The translations under genes were made by a program, and so were the position numbers. The notes beneath the pieces are model-generated. The model worked only from the letters and a program-made list of their open reading frames with translations, was not told where the DNA came from and made no database searches. Of a stretch of 64,000 nucleotides of DNA, positions 12,121-21,914 are shown piece after piece. Source of the stretch: Oceanisphaera psychrotolerans (lineage in GTDB: Bacteria; Pseudomonadota; Gammaproteobacteria; Enterobacterales; Aeromonadaceae); the NCBI RefSeq assembly GCF_001870485.1, contig NZ_MDKE01000011.1, positions 186,001-250,000 of the forward strand, in the 5' to 3' direction. Position 1 is the stretch's first letter; the number at the start of each line of letters is the position of its first letter.

Positions 12121-12701
12121 TTTGCCCCCTGCTCGTTATATTTGTAGGTCTTGGCCAGCATGGACATATTCAGCTGATTGTCCCCGGCCCGGGAAAGACT
12201 GAAATTATCGATGATCACGATGCGGGGCAAGGCCGCCACATCGGCCACGAAATTGCCCAGCTGATGATAATCGCCACTGACGATAATACGCATCGGCAAC
12301 TCGGTCGAAAACTCGCTCGGTTTTTCCGCCTCCCAGTTGATACGCTCCAGGCGCAGGCCGTTGTCGGTCGCCATAAAGCTGATGTCGTCGAGCAGCCCGG
12401 CAATTTCCAGGGTATTGGGCAGCTTGCGCAACTGGGCGTTCAACTCCGCCTGCAGTTCGGACAGTTGCAACTTGGAGCCAGGCAAACCTCCCGCCTGCCG
12501 CGCTTTCTCCTCGAAAGTGTTTTTCAGTTGCGCCTCCTGCGCCTTGCTCTGATCCAGCCGGGCGAGGCTGTCCGTAATCAGAAAATAGACGACCGCGCCG
12601 GCCAGGGTTGCGCACACCAGGGCTATCGCGATGGCCTTGGCCGCTCGCGGCCACTGGCCGATGTTCTCGAAGTCCAGTTCGTTCAGCTGTTGCCAGTTCA
12701 T
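12117..12701 (-). CDS. pilO: PilO type IV pilus inner-membrane protein
   Basis: Forms the inner-membrane alignment complex with PilN, PilM and PilP. 194 residues: a short cytoplasmic N-terminus (MNWQQLNELDFENIGQWP), one membrane segment at about 22-43, a coiled-coil stretch (about 50-100), and a ferredoxin-like periplasmic domain (LRLERINWEAEKP). It overlaps pilN and pilP by 4 bases each. Confidence 0.92.
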   Translation of the reverse strand: MNWQQLNELDFENIGQWPRAAKAIAIALVCATLAGAVVYFLITDSLARLDQSKAQEAQLKNTFEEKARQAGGLPGSKLQLSELQAELNAQLRKLPNTLEIAGLLDDISFMATDNGLRLERINWEAEKPSEFSTELPMRIIVSGDYHQLGNFVADVAALPRIVIIDNFSLSRAGDNQLNMSMLAKTYKYNEQGAK

Positions 12702-13258
12702 TGCGTCGCTCCCGGTATGAATTCACGAACTCTGAGCCGCATGGAAAACTGGCTCAGGGCGATGGGCTGCACGTCACTGGCGAAAATGGAGCTGATGCGG
12801 GGTTCATACAGCCAGCCGCTGTTTTCGACCTGCCGGATCATGTTGGCCACCCTGGGGTAAGCCTCGGTCTTGCCGACAATATCGAGACTGTGGTCGACCA
12901 CATTGAGCGAGCTAAGATAGACGCCGGGCGGTACCAGCTCGGGCAACTGGTTGAACAACCGCACCGACAGATTGCGCCGCTGCTGAAAATGCTCGATCAG
13001 GGTCATCCGCTCCAGCAGTTTGAGCCGCTGCTCCCTGATGTTGCGCATCTCTCCCAGTATCAGGTCGAGTTTGGCCGTTTCGTTCTGCAAAAACTGATTG
13101 CGCTGCTGCTGTCGGGCTATCTGCTGGTGAATCCACATATTCGCCGTCAGCATCACCGTCACCGTGATCAGCGAGGCGACCGCCAATATCACCATGAATT
13201 GTTTTTTCTGTCCGGCTCGTACACTTTCACGCCAGGGCAGCAGGTTTATATTGGACAT
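12698..13258 (-). CDS. pilN: PilN type IV pilus inner-membrane protein
   Basis: 186 residues with the conserved cytoplasmic peptide INLLPWRE at 4-11, which in characterised systems docks into PilM, a membrane segment at about 22-43, a coiled coil (RQQQRNQFLQNETAKLDLIL) and a periplasmic domain with PPGVYLSSL. It overlaps the pilM 3' end by 13 bases. Confidence 0.93.
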   Translation of the reverse strand: MSNINLLPWRESVRAGQKKQFMVILAVASLITVTVMLTANMWIHQQIARQQQRNQFLQNETAKLDLILGEMRNIREQRLKLLERMTLIEHFQQRRNLSVRLFNQLPELVPPGVYLSSLNVVDHSLDIVGKTEAYPRVANMIRQVENSGWLYEPRISSIFASDVQPIALSQFSMRLRVREFIPGATQ

Positions 13259-14302
13259 GGGGTAAAACTCCTCAAGGCCAGCCCCAGCGCCGTGGTATAG
13301 GCCGCCGCATCGGGGTAATCCTTCGACACGCCTTGGAACAGACGCTCAAAATCCGGCTGCAAGACCGGCAGACTCAGCTCCTGCCGCAGTATCTGCGCGA
13401 GTTCCGGCAACTGACTGCCGCCACCACTGAGAAACAAGGCCGGAGGGGGCTTGTTGCCGGAGCTGCTGCAGAACAGCTGGATATTACGGCGAACATGCTG
13501 CAGCAGGGTATTGATATGCTGCTGTTCGATATCCTCCCGAAGCTCGACGGGAAAGGTATTGTCTATTTTGCCCTGTTCCACACTGTCGGCGGGCAGATCG
13601 CTCAACCTGGCCAGCTCCCGGCTCAGTTGCGCACCACCGAAGTTCTGCAACCGACTGTAAATGACCTCCCCCCTCCATCACCGCAAAGGTCAGGCATTCG
13701 GCACCGATATCCACCACCGCCAGCAGATTGGCTTCGGTCTTTTCGGCCGCCAGACAGGCGCCTACTCCCCGGGCCAGGGCGTGCACGCCGATATCCATCA
13801 CCTTAGTCTGCCAACCCGCTTGCTCCAGGGCACTGATCCGGGTGTTGATGCTTTCGGTACGGGCCGCGCTAAGCAGGATGTTTTCCCGATCCTGGTGGTT
13901 GTTATTGATGCCCAGACTCTCGTAATCCAGGCTGATTTCATCGAGCGGAAAGGGAATATGCTGCTCCGCCTCGAGCAACATCTGATTTTCCAGCTCCTCC
14001 TGCGAAAGATGGCGCGGAACCAGTATCACCTTGGTGGTGACACCGCTGCCGGTCACCGCCGTGGCCACCTTATCGCAACGGCTGTTCAACTGACGCCGCA
14101 GCAACTTGAGCGCCAGTATCACCTGATCCACATCCTGTATCTGGTGATCGACAATACTGCCCTTGGGCGTGGGAACCCTGGCCATGGCTTCGAGCACATA
14201 CTGACCCGGCTTTCCTTTCAGGGCCACGGCCTTGATGCTGTTCATCCCGAAATCGATCCCGATCATCCCTTGGAAGTCTTTGCGTCTATTCAGGCTCAAC
14301 AT
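13246..14302 (-). pseudogene. pilM: PilM actin-like pilus protein, interrupted by one frameshift
   Basis: Cytoplasmic actin-fold ATPase-like protein that binds the PilN N-terminus. The N-terminal frame (MIGIDFGMNSIKAVALKG, then LVPRHLSQEELENQML and VVDIGAECLTFAVMEG) runs to the run of six G (C on the plus strand) at 13668-13673 and then leaves the reading frame. Removing one G gives VMEGEVIYSRLQNFGGAQL, an exact PilM-like continuation that runs to the stop at 13246. The frameshift position is therefore well defined. The start at 14302 is the first ATG; a second possible one is at MIGIDFG. First gene of pilMNOPQ, divergent from mrcA. Confidence 0.88.
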
Positions 14303-14465
14303 AATCGTCCATGTGTTTGTTATTATTGGTCTTGATAATAATAGATAGACTCAGATAAATCGCTACGATTTATTGAGGTATAAAACAAAGCGCTCGAACA
14401 ACACCGATGACACAGGATATACTTGCCCGCATTGGTTAAAAAATGATTTATCGGGTTCTCGCTTC
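14303..14465. promoter_or_regulatory. Divergent pilM / mrcA intergenic region
   Basis: 163 bases between two divergent starts; it must carry both promoters. It is AT-rich in the middle (TTATTATTGGTCTTGATAATAATAG split around 14320-14345). I cannot assign -35/-10 elements with confidence. Confidence 0.4.
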
Positions 14466-16844
14466 ATGCTCAAATGGCTCACTCGCCTGTTTTTATTCGG
14501 TGTATTTCTGGCTCTGAGCGGCGTTATCGCCGTATTCGTGCTCTATCAACAGATCAAGCCCGAACTGCCGGATGTATCCACGCTCAGGGATGTGCGCCTG
14601 GAAACACCGATGCGCATCTTCAGCCAGGACGGCGAGCTGATTTCCCAGTACGGCGAACAGCGCCGGCATCCCATTTCGGTGACTCAAATGCCACCGCAGT
14701 TGATCGATGCCTTCCTCGCCACCGAGGATGCCCGCTTTTACGAGCACCGGGGCATAGATCCCATCGGGATCAGCCGGGCGGCGGCCGTCTGGCTGACCAC
14801 CGGCGAAAAGCGCCAGGGCGCCAGTACCATCACCCAGCAGGTGGCAAGAAACTTCTTTCTCAGCCGTGAAAAAACCGTGATCCGCAAGATCAAGGAAATT
14901 TTCATCGCCCTGCATATCGAGAGTCTGCTCAGCAAAGACGAAATCCTGGAACTCTATCTCAATAAAATTCCGCTCGGACACCGTTCCCACGGGGTGGCCG
15001 CCGCCGCCCAGGTATATTACGGCAAGGATGTCGGTGAGCTGACCCTGGCCGAAATGGCGATGATCGCCGGCCTGCCCAAGGGGCCGTCCATTTTCAACCC
15101 GATCAGCAACCCGCGTCGAGCCGCCGAACGCCGGGCCATCGTGCTGGGCCGCATGCTGGATACCGGCAAAATCAGCCGCACGCAATATGACGAGGCGATG
15201 GCCGCACCGGTGGCGGCCCGTTATCACGGCGCCGAAATCACCCTTGATGCTCCCTATCTGGCGGAAATGGCCCATCAGTTTGCGTTGTCGATGTTCGGCG
15301 AGGAAGCCTATACCCGCGGCCTGAACGTCTACACCACGGTGCAGTCAGACGAACAAAAGGCCGCCAATGCCGCCCTGATCGATGGTCTGCTGGCCTACGA
15401 TCTGCGCCACGGCTATCGTGGCCCCGTGGCCAGCCTGTGGCAAGGCAATGCCTGGAGCATGGCGCAAATTGAACAGCACCTGGAGCAGCAACCCTCCTAC
15501 TGGCCGCTCGAACCCGCCGTGGTGACGGCCGTGGCCGAGCGCAGCGCCACCCTGATCATCAAAGACCGGGGCGAAGCTCAACTCGACTGGGACGGTATCA
15601 AGTGGGCTCGGCGCTATCTCTCCGACACACGCCAGGGTAATGCCCTGCGCCAGGCCAAGGAAGCCCTGAGTCCCGGGGATCAGATCTGGGTCCGGCCCCG
15701 GGGAGAACACTGGGTGCTGGCCCAGCAACCCGAAATCAACGGCGCCCTGGTGGCGCTGGAACCTTCCAGCGGAGCGGTCACCGCCCTGGTCGGCGGTTTC
15801 AACTTCACCCTCAACAAGTTTAACCGTGCCCAGCAGGCCGCCCGGCAAATGGGCTCCAACATCAAGCCCTTTATCTATTCTGCGGCGCTGGACAACGGCT
15901 TTACCCTGGCCAGCATGATCAACGATGCCCCCATCAATCACTGGGACGCTGGCAGCGGCAACAGCTGGAAACCGCGTAACTCACCCAATGTCTATGATGG
16001 CCCTATCCGGATACGGGAAGCACTGGCCCGCTCCAAGAACGTGGTCTCGATCCGCCTGCTGCGTGATACCGGCATTCCGGTGGCCATGCAGCGGCTGAAT
16101 GCCTTCGGCTTCGATACCGCCGGTATCCCCGCCACCGAAAGCCTGGCGCTGGGCTCACCTTCGGCAACTCCGCTGCAGATGGCCACCGGCTATGCCGCCC
16201 TTGCCAATGGCGGTCGCAGGGTGACCCCCTTTGTGGTGGCGCGCATAGAGGACACTCAGGGACGGGTGTTGTATCAGGCCGAGCCCTCGGCCGTGCCGGT
16301 GATCAGCGAAGAGAATGCCTTCCTGATCAGCCAGGCGCTGAATTCCGCCATCTGGGGGGGAAGCAGCAATGGCCGACGCTGGAATGGTACCGGCTGGCGT
16401 GCCGGCCGGGCCCTGCAACGCCAGGACATCGCCGGCAAGACCGGCACCACCAACGACTCCCGTGATGCCTGGTTTTCCGGTTTCACTCCCGCCAGGGTCG
16501 CCACCGCCTGGGTCGGTTTCGACGACTTCGGCCGACCGCTGGGCCGCACCGCCCACAACCCCAACCTGGGATCTGATCAGGTGGCCGGCGGCGAATTTGG
16601 CGGCAGTACCGCCTTGCCCATCTGGGTGGATTACATGAAAGTGGCGCTGAAGGATTACCCGGAGCAGCAACGTCCGGTACCGGAACATCTGGTCACCGCC
16701 ACCATCGACACCGGCAGCGGTCTGCTCAGCCATGACAAGGGCATGACGGAATATTTTGTCGAAGGCACCGAACCCAGACGCTATGGTCGTCCGGGCACTC
16801 AGCAACAGTTTGGTGGCACCAGTATTACCGACGAGCTGTTCTGA
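14466..16844 (+). CDS. mrcA: Penicillin-binding protein 1A (glycosyltransferase/transpeptidase)
   Basis: Bifunctional class A PBP that polymerises and cross-links peptidoglycan in the periplasm. 792 residues from MLKWLTRLFLFG; in-frame ATG codons upstream lie in non-conserved sequence. Seen: N-terminal membrane anchor at 5-30, GT51 domain at about 60-230 with EDARFYEHRGID and RQGASTITQQVARN, transpeptidase motifs SNIKPF (S near 462), SKN (about 522) and KTGTTNDSRDAWF (about 657). It lies divergent to pilM, a gammaproteobacterial arrangement. The stop is 17 bases from the convergent oxyR stop. Confidence 0.95.
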   Translation: MLKWLTRLFLFGVFLALSGVIAVFVLYQQIKPELPDVSTLRDVRLETPMRIFSQDGELISQYGEQRRHPISVTQMPPQLIDAFLATEDARFYEHRGIDPIGISRAAAVWLTTGEKRQGASTITQQVARNFFLSREKTVIRKIKEIFIALHIESLLSKDEILELYLNKIPLGHRSHGVAAAAQVYYGKDVGELTLAEMAMIAGLPKGPSIFNPISNPRRAAERRAIVLGRMLDTGKISRTQYDEAMAAPVAARYHGAEITLDAPYLAEMAHQFALSMFGEEAYTRGLNVYTTVQSDEQKAANAALIDGLLAYDLRHGYRGPVASLWQGNAWSMAQIEQHLEQQPSYWPLEPAVVTAVAERSATLIIKDRGEAQLDWDGIKWARRYLSDTRQGNALRQAKEALSPGDQIWVRPRGEHWVLAQQPEINGALVALEPSSGAVTALVGGFNFTLNKFNRAQQAARQMGSNIKPFIYSAALDNGFTLASMINDAPINHWDAGSGNSWKPRNSPNVYDGPIRIREALARSKNVVSIRLLRDTGIPVAMQRLNAFGFDTAGIPATESLALGSPSATPLQMATGYAALANGGRRVTPFVVARIEDTQGRVLYQAEPSAVPVISEENAFLISQALNSAIWGGSSNGRRWNGTGWRAGRALQRQDIAGKTGTTNDSRDAWFSGFTPARVATAWVGFDDFGRPLGRTAHNPNLGSDQVAGGEFGGSTALPIWVDYMKVALKDYPEQQRPVPEHLVTATIDTGSGLLSHDKGMTEYFVEGTEPRRYGRPGTQQQFGGTSITDELF

Positions 16845-16861
16845 CCGGACCGCTTGCGCCC

Positions 16862-17755
16862 TTAAAACAGCCCCTTGACCAGCTGACTGATGACCTTGGC
16901 CATTTCGTTGAAACAGGGGCGACGCACCGAGTGAATACGGTACAGCAGGGCGATGGTGCGGCTCGGCTCGGGATCCGTGACCGGGATATATTTTACCCCC
17001 AGGTTGCCGTTGTAATGGCCACAGGCCAGTTGCGGGATCAGCGTCAGACCTGATCCCGCCGCCACCATGTTGCGCAGGGTTTCCAGGCTGGTCGCCTGAA
17101 AATGATTGTCTTCGCCGATACCGGCGGCAAAACAGAAGCCCATGGCCTGATCCCGCAGGCAATGGCCATCCTCCAGCATCAGCAGTTTTTCTCCCTTCAG
17201 CTCATTCAGCGCAACCTGCCGGCGTTCGGCCCAGGCATGTTCCTTCGGCAGCGCCAGCATCATCGGCTCTTCGTACAAGGGTAAGGAACCGAAATTGTCC
17301 ATGTGCTCGAGCTGAGCCAGGATCAGACAGTCCAGCTCCCCATCCGCCAGCTGTTTCAGCAGGGTGTGAGTCTGGGCTTCGTACAGATAGATATGCAGCT
17401 CGGGAAAGTGCTGCTTCAGCGCCGGAATGATATGAGGCAACAGGTAAGGGCCAACGGTCGGGATCAAGCCGATATGCAGCTCCCCCGACATCGGTTCGGT
17501 AAAGGTACGGGCGATATCGCGCAGTTCCTTGGTCTCTGCCAGCACCCGTCGGGCCTGGGCGGTAATGGCATCCCCGGCCGGGGTAAAGAGCACCTTGCGG
17601 GAGGTTCGCTCCATCAGCACCACCCCCAGCTCGTCTTCCAGCTTGCGCAACTGGCCACTCAGGGTGGGCTGACTGACGAAACATTTTTCCGCCGCCTTGC
17701 GAAAGTGCCGCTCTTCGGCCAGCGCCACCAGATATTCCAGATCCCTTAAATTCAC
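16862..17755 (-). CDS. oxyR: OxyR hydrogen-peroxide-sensing LysR regulator
   Basis: Senses peroxide through a disulfide between two cysteines and activates defence genes. 297 residues with a GTG start at 17755 preceded by GGGGAA. Seen: LysR HTH at 1-60 (MNLRDLEYLVALAEERHFRK), SGELHIGLIPTVGPYLLP, and the redox loop EDGHCLRDQAMGFCF with Cys near 199 and 208. Downstream neighbours on the same strand side (flavoprotein, peroxiredoxin-glutaredoxin) fit an OxyR regulon. Confidence 0.95.
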   Translation of the reverse strand: MNLRDLEYLVALAEERHFRKAAEKCFVSQPTLSGQLRKLEDELGVVLMERTSRKVLFTPAGDAITAQARRVLAETKELRDIARTFTEPMSGELHIGLIPTVGPYLLPHIIPALKQHFPELHIYLYEAQTHTLLKQLADGELDCLILAQLEHMDNFGSLPLYEEPMMLALPKEHAWAERRQVALNELKGEKLLMLEDGHCLRDQAMGFCFAAGIGEDNHFQATSLETLRNMVAAGSGLTLIPQLACGHYNGNLGVKYIPVTDPEPSRTIALLYRIHSVRRPCFNEMAKVISQLVKGLF

Positions 17756-17831
17756 AGTTTCCCCGTTGGTTCATGCCGCTTTTAACCGCCATAGTCACCG
17801 ATTTGCCGACAAATGAAAAGCGGCCAGCCGG

Positions 17832-19283
17832 TTAGTCCCCCACCCCGCACTCCATGCAGCGATCCCCCATCGCCGGCCCCTGCCGCAGCCGGGCATGAAG
17901 ATCCCGCAAGGCGGTTCTCAAGCCCTCTTCCACCACCGGATGATAAAACGGCATGGTCAGCATTTGCGCCACCGTCATCCGGCTCTGGTGCGCCCAGGCC
18001 AGCAGATGGGCCAGATGTTCGGCATCCGGGGCCATCATTTCGGCGCCGAGAAACAGACCGCTGCCCGGCTCACCATAGAGCCGCAACAGCCCCAGGTTGC
18101 GCCGCATCACCCGACTGCGGCCCTGATTTTCAAAGCCGCTCTGGCCGATGGCAATACCGCCATTGTTACCGTAACGCCGTTCAAGCTCCCGATAGCTGGC
18201 CCCTACCATCGCCATCTGGGGATCGGTAAAGACCACCGACAGGGTACTGTGGCGCAGGCCGGCCCGCACCTCGGGGAAGCGGCCCGCATTGTCACCGGCG
18301 ATGCGCCCCTGAGCGTTGGCTTCATGCAACAACGGCAACTGATTGCTGGCGTCTCCGGCCACGAAGATATGCGCCAGACTGGTCTGCAGGGTGCAGGGAT
18401 CCACCACCGGTCCCCCCTTGTCGTCCCGCTCGATATCCAGGGCGTCCAGCCCCAGCTGATCGACATTGGGCCGACGGCCGGTGGCGGCAATCACATAGTC
18501 CACCACGATACGCTCGGTCACTCCTGCTGCGTTGCAGAAGTCGATTTCCACCTGTTCTCCCCGTCGCTCCATCCGCTGCACGTCGGCATCGGCATCCAGA
18601 AAGAACTCCTGCCGTAAATGATGCCCGGCGTAGTCCATGACCTCGGGATCGGTAAAGGGGCCCACCTGGCCACCCACGCCGAACATCCAGACCTTGATGC
18701 CCAGCCGGTGCAGGGCCTGACCGAGCTCCAGGCCGATGACACCGGGACCGAACACCGCCAGCGATGCGGGCAGGCTATCCCACTCGAATACATCGTCGTT
18801 GACAAGCAGCCGATCACCGAGGCTCTGCCAGGCATCCGGGTAAGTCGGCCGGGAGCCGGTGGCAATCACCACGGTTTTTGCCGCAACCTCGGTGTGCTCA
18901 TCCACCAGAAGGGTGTGTTCGTCCTTGAAGCGGGCATGACCGATGATTTTGTGCTCGTCCGGTATAGAGGCCACCGAATCCAGCACAAAGCCCACGAAAC
19001 GATCACGCTCGGCCTTGATCCTGGCCATGACCTCCTGGCCGTCTATGCGGAGTGTTCCCGGATGTATGCCGAAGCCGGGGGCCTGACGCACCTGATGCGC
19101 ACTGTCGGCGGCGGCAATCAACAACTTGGAAGGCATGCACCCCACCCGGGCACAGGTGGTGCCATAAGGACCGCTTTCAATCATGACCACGCTGTCAGTA
19201 TGAGCGCGGGCGGTGCGCCAGGCCGCCAGCCCGGCGGTACCGCTACCGATTATGGCCACATCGACGCTGATATGCTTGCTCAC
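17832..19283 (-). CDS. Dihydrolipoamide-dehydrogenase-like pyridine nucleotide-disulfide oxidoreductase
   Basis: FAD-dependent disulfide reductase family, 483 residues. The start is GTG at 19283 with GGAGG 6-7 bases upstream. Seen: FAD Rossmann motif VAIIGSGTAGLAA at 7-19, redox Cys pair in TCARVGCMPSK (family norm GGTCLNVGC), NAD site FGPGVIGLELGQALH near 175, ATGRRPNVDQL, second FAD motif FVAGDASNQLPLLHEA, and C-terminal catalytic HPVVEE. It is not next to any 2-oxoacid dehydrogenase. Its place between oxyR and a peroxiredoxin-glutaredoxin gene suggests a role as disulfide reductase in peroxide defence (inference) rather than in lipoate complexes. Confidence 0.85.
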   Translation of the reverse strand: MSKHISVDVAIIGSGTAGLAAWRTARAHTDSVVMIESGPYGTTCARVGCMPSKLLIAAADSAHQVRQAPGFGIHPGTLRIDGQEVMARIKAERDRFVGFVLDSVASIPDEHKIIGHARFKDEHTLLVDEHTEVAAKTVVIATGSRPTYPDAWQSLGDRLLVNDDVFEWDSLPASLAVFGPGVIGLELGQALHRLGIKVWMFGVGGQVGPFTDPEVMDYAGHHLRQEFFLDADADVQRMERRGEQVEIDFCNAAGVTERIVVDYVIAATGRRPNVDQLGLDALDIERDDKGGPVVDPCTLQTSLAHIFVAGDASNQLPLLHEANAQGRIAGDNAGRFPEVRAGLRHSTLSVVFTDPQMAMVGASYRELERRYGNNGGIAIGQSGFENQGRSRVMRRNLGLLRLYGEPGSGLFLGAEMMAPDAEHLAHLLAWAHQSRMTVAQMLTMPFYHPVVEEGLRTALRDLHARLRQGPAMGDRCMECGVGD

Positions 19284-19309
19284 AACAGACCTCCATGAAG
19301 CAGATATCA

Positions 19310-19332
19310 AAAGAGGGCTTTCGCCCCCTTTT
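19310..19332 (-). terminator. Terminator after the peroxiredoxin-glutaredoxin gene
   Basis: On the minus strand AAGGGGGCGAAAGCCCTC forms a hairpin followed by TTTTGA, directly after the stop at 19341 and before the flavoprotein gene, so the latter may need its own promoter or readthrough. Confidence 0.6.
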
Positions 19333-19340
19333 AAACTAGC

Positions 19341-20069
19341 TTATGCCAGATACTCTGCCAGCTCGTCGCTGCCGCCGATATGACGGCCATCGATGAACAC
19401 CTGCGGCACCGTAGCCCGGCCCGACACCGCCTTCAGGGTAATACTGGTGGCATCCTGACCCAGAATGACCTCCTCGTAACGCAGGTTACGATCCAGCAGC
19501 ATCTGCTTGGCGCGGGCACAGAAAGGGCAGCCCGGCTTGCTGAACACAGTAATGGAAGATGGCTTGGCCGCCTGTGGATTGATATGAGCCAGCATGGTAT
19601 CGGCGTCGGACACTTCGAAGGGGTCACCGGGCTTGTTCGGCTCGATGAACATTTTTTCGATGATGCCGTCTTTCACCAGCATGGAATAACGCCAGGAGCG
19701 CTTGCCGAAACCCAGCTCCTGTTTGTCCACCAGCATCCCCATGCCATCGGTAAACTCGCCATTGCCATCGGGGATGACCCGGATGTGCTCCGCTTCCTGA
19801 TCCTTGAGCCAGGCATTCATCACGAAGGTATCGTTGACGCTGAGGCAGATGATGTAGTCCACACCGTTTTCAAACAATACCGGCGCCAGCTCGTTGTAAC
19901 GTGGCAGGTGGGTGGAAGAACAGGTCGGGGTAAAGGCGCCGGGCAGAGAAAACACCACCACCGTCTTGCCTTTGAAGAGTTCGTCGGTAGTGACATCGAC
20001 CCATTGCTCGCCCTGACGGGTGCGAAAGGTTACCTGAGGTACGGTTTGTCCGGTTTTATCAGTCAACAT
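19341..20069 (-). CDS. Hybrid peroxiredoxin-glutaredoxin (PGdx)
   Basis: Glutathione-dependent peroxidase that fuses a peroxiredoxin 5 domain with its own glutaredoxin. 242 residues. Seen: Prx domain at 1-165 with peroxidatic Cys in [10 protein letters not shown] (about residue 50), a linker, and Grx domain from about 172 with CPFC in [15 protein letters not shown] and TVPQVFIDG / GGSDEL for glutathione binding. The ATG at 20069 has AAGGA upstream. In Haemophilus and vibrios this hybrid also sits near oxyR. Confidence 0.93.
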   Translation of the reverse strand: MLTDKTGQTVPQVTFRTRQGEQWVDVTTDELFKGKTVVVFSLPGAFTPTCSSTHLPRYNELAPVLFENGVDYIICLSVNDTFVMNAWLKDQEAEHIRVIPDGNGEFTDGMGMLVDKQELGFGKRSWRYSMLVKDGIIEKMFIEPNKPGDPFEVSDADTMLAHINPQAAKPSSITVFSKPGCPFCARAKQMLLDRNLRYEEVILGQDATSITLKAVSGRATVPQVFIDGRHIGGSDELAEYLA

Positions 20070-20160
20070 GAGGTGATCCTTAACTAGTGAGGTTCCGATT
20101 GAGTAGACTCAGTATGCCAAGGATCATTTCATTGTTGAAATCGTTAAAACCACCAACTTT

Positions 20161-20177
20161 GATAACCTATAGCTATC
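20161..20177 (-). promoter_or_regulatory. Possible OxyR-binding half-site upstream of the PGdx gene
   Basis: The dyad GATAACCTATAGCTATC contains ATAA-N7-CTAT, close to the OxyR half-site pattern ATAG-N7-CTAT, 92 bases upstream of the peroxiredoxin start. The second half-site expected for tetrameric binding is poor. Assignment rests on motif plus gene context. Confidence 0.35.
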
Positions 20178-20188
20178 ATAAACCATAA

Positions 20189-20222
20189 AAAACGGGAACC
20201 GTGCGTAATCACCGTTCCCGCT
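20189..20222 (-). terminator. Rho-independent terminator of dusA
   Basis: CGGGAAC stem with GTTCCCG partner, extended by a GTG/CAC pair inside; read on the minus strand it is followed by TTTTTT. Confidence 0.8.
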
Positions 20223-20266
20223 TGAATAACCCCGGGCCGTTATGCTGGCACGGGATAGCGTGATGA

Positions 20267-21283
20267 TTAGCCAGCAATGCCCTGGCCAAGTTCCACCATG
20301 GTGTCGGGCAGCGATTCCGGCACTCTGGCCATGGCCGCTTCCACTACCTCGATACCCGCGCCGGCCTTGTGGGCGTTTTCGCTCAGGTGACGTCGCCAGG
20401 CCCGGGCTCCCGGCAAGCCCTGAAAGATACCCAGGGTATGACGGGTGATGCTGCCCAGATAGGTGCCACGGCTGAGCTCCTGCTCGATGTAGGGTAGCAG
20501 GTTGCGCACCACCTGGTGGCGGCTGGGCACCTCGTGAGCGTCGCCAAACAGCTCGGCATCCACCTGCGCCAGCAGATAGGGGTTCTGGTAGACTTCCCGC
20601 CCCAGCATGACGCCATCGAGGTGTTGCAGGTGTTCCCGGGCTTCGTCCAGGGTCTTGATGCCACCGTTGACGGCGATAGTCAGCCCCGGATAGTCGCGCT
20701 TGAGTTGATAGACTCGCTCATAGTCGAGCGGCGGTATTTCACGATTTTCCTTCGGACTCAGGCCCTTGAGCCAGGCCTTGCGGGCATGCACCACCAGGGC
20801 GTCCACCCCGGCGTCCACCAGCTGATCCACCAGGGTGCAGAGAAACTCGTAGCTGTCCTGCTCGTCGATGCCGATACGGGTTTTCACCGTCACCGGCATG
20901 GCGACCGCCGCCTTCATGGCAGCCACGCTGTCCGCCACCCGCCGGGGCTCCGCCATCAGGCAGGCGCCGAACATGCCGTTCTGCACCCGATCCGAGGGGC
21001 AACCCACGTTGAGATTGATCTCGTCATAACCGCGCTGCTCGGCAAGCTCCGCACAGCGCGCCAGCGCCACCGGATCACTGCCACCCAGTTGCAGCACCAG
21101 CGGATGCTCCTGCTCGCTGAAGGCCAGATAATCACCCTTGCCGTGCAATATGGCGCCGGTGGTCACCATTTCGGTGTACAACTGGGCATGACGGCTGAGC
21201 AGTCGGTGAAAATAACGGCAATGACGATCCGTCCAATCGAGCATGGGGGCAACGGAAAAGCGGGCGCTGGGATAATGACTCAT
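20267..21283 (-). CDS. dusA: tRNA-dihydrouridine synthase A
   Basis: FMN enzyme reducing uridines 20/20a in the tRNA D-loop. 338 residues from [20 protein letters not shown] at 21283; upstream in-frame codons are in the zur/dusA intergenic region. Seen: [18 protein letters not shown], catalytic Cys in [14 protein letters not shown] near residue 100, [23 protein letters not shown] and NGGI. It is divergent from zur. Confidence 0.94.
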   Translation of the reverse strand: MSHYPSARFSVAPMLDWTDRHCRYFHRLLSRHAQLYTEMVTTGAILHGKGDYLAFSEQEHPLVLQLGGSDPVALARCAELAEQRGYDEINLNVGCPSDRVQNGMFGACLMAEPRRVADSVAAMKAAVAMPVTVKTRIGIDEQDSYEFLCTLVDQLVDAGVDALVVHARKAWLKGLSPKENREIPPLDYERVYQLKRDYPGLTIAVNGGIKTLDEAREHLQHLDGVMLGREVYQNPYLLAQVDAELFGDAHEVPSRHQVVRNLLPYIEQELSRGTYLGSITRHTLGIFQGLPGARAWRRHLSENAHKAGAGIEVVEAAMARVPESLPDTMVELGQGIAG

Positions 21284-21416
21284 GAAATTGACGACTTTTT
21301 GAACACAGGGCCCGGCATTATACCCAAGGTGGTTCACAGACCCAACCTTGATCGGAGGAAGGAAGATCCGGCTGTGATAAGATGCGGCCAGAAGCCATCG
21401 AGGATCATCATCATTC

Positions 21417-21869
21417 ATGTCCATTCAACATCAGCTTGAGCGCGCCGAGCGACTCTGTCAGCAGCGCGGCGTGCGTTTTACCCCCACCCGCCGCCACGTG
21501 TTTACCCTGATGGCCGGGCACAAGGGTGCGGTCAGCGCCTATGATTTGCTGGACCGGCTCAAGGAGCTGGAACCCAACGCCAAGCCGCCCACCGTTTACC
21601 GGGCACTGGATTTTCTGCTGGCTCAGGGCTTCGTGCACAAGGTGGAGTCACTCAACGCCTTTCTGTTCTGCGATCACTTCGCCGAGCACCACCCGATGCA
21701 GCTGCTGATCTGTACCCAGTGTGGCCAGGTTATCGAGCTGCACGACGAAGCCATCAATCAGGCGTTCGAACAGCAGGCCCGGCTGCACGGTTTTGCCATT
21801 ACCAGCCAGTCCATCGAAGCCCACGGTCGTTGCCGGCAGTGTCAGGCGGAAAAACCGGCAAACTGCTGA
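21417..21869 (+). CDS. zur: Zur zinc-uptake regulator (Fur family)
   Basis: Zinc-sensing repressor of zinc import. 150 residues. Seen: winged helix with [13 protein letters not shown] and [20 protein letters not shown] (close to E. coli Zur and unlike Fur), the structural zinc CxxC pairs CTQCG and CRQCQ, and DHFAEHHPM. Divergent from dusA. Confidence 0.92.
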   Translation: MSIQHQLERAERLCQQRGVRFTPTRRHVFTLMAGHKGAVSAYDLLDRLKELEPNAKPPTVYRALDFLLAQGFVHKVESLNAFLFCDHFAEHHPMQLLICTQCGQVIELHDEAINQAFEQQARLHGFAITSQSIEAHGRCRQCQAEKPANC

Positions 21870-21914
21870 TATAGTTAATGCACTCCATCTCGACAAGGAT
21901 GCACGAGGGACATA

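Noticed and set aside
17832-19283. Calling the flavoprotein the E3 subunit (lpd) of pyruvate dehydrogenase
   Set aside because: No aceEF or other 2-oxoacid dehydrogenase genes nearby, and the redox motif differs from the usual GGTCLNVGC; context is oxidative stress.
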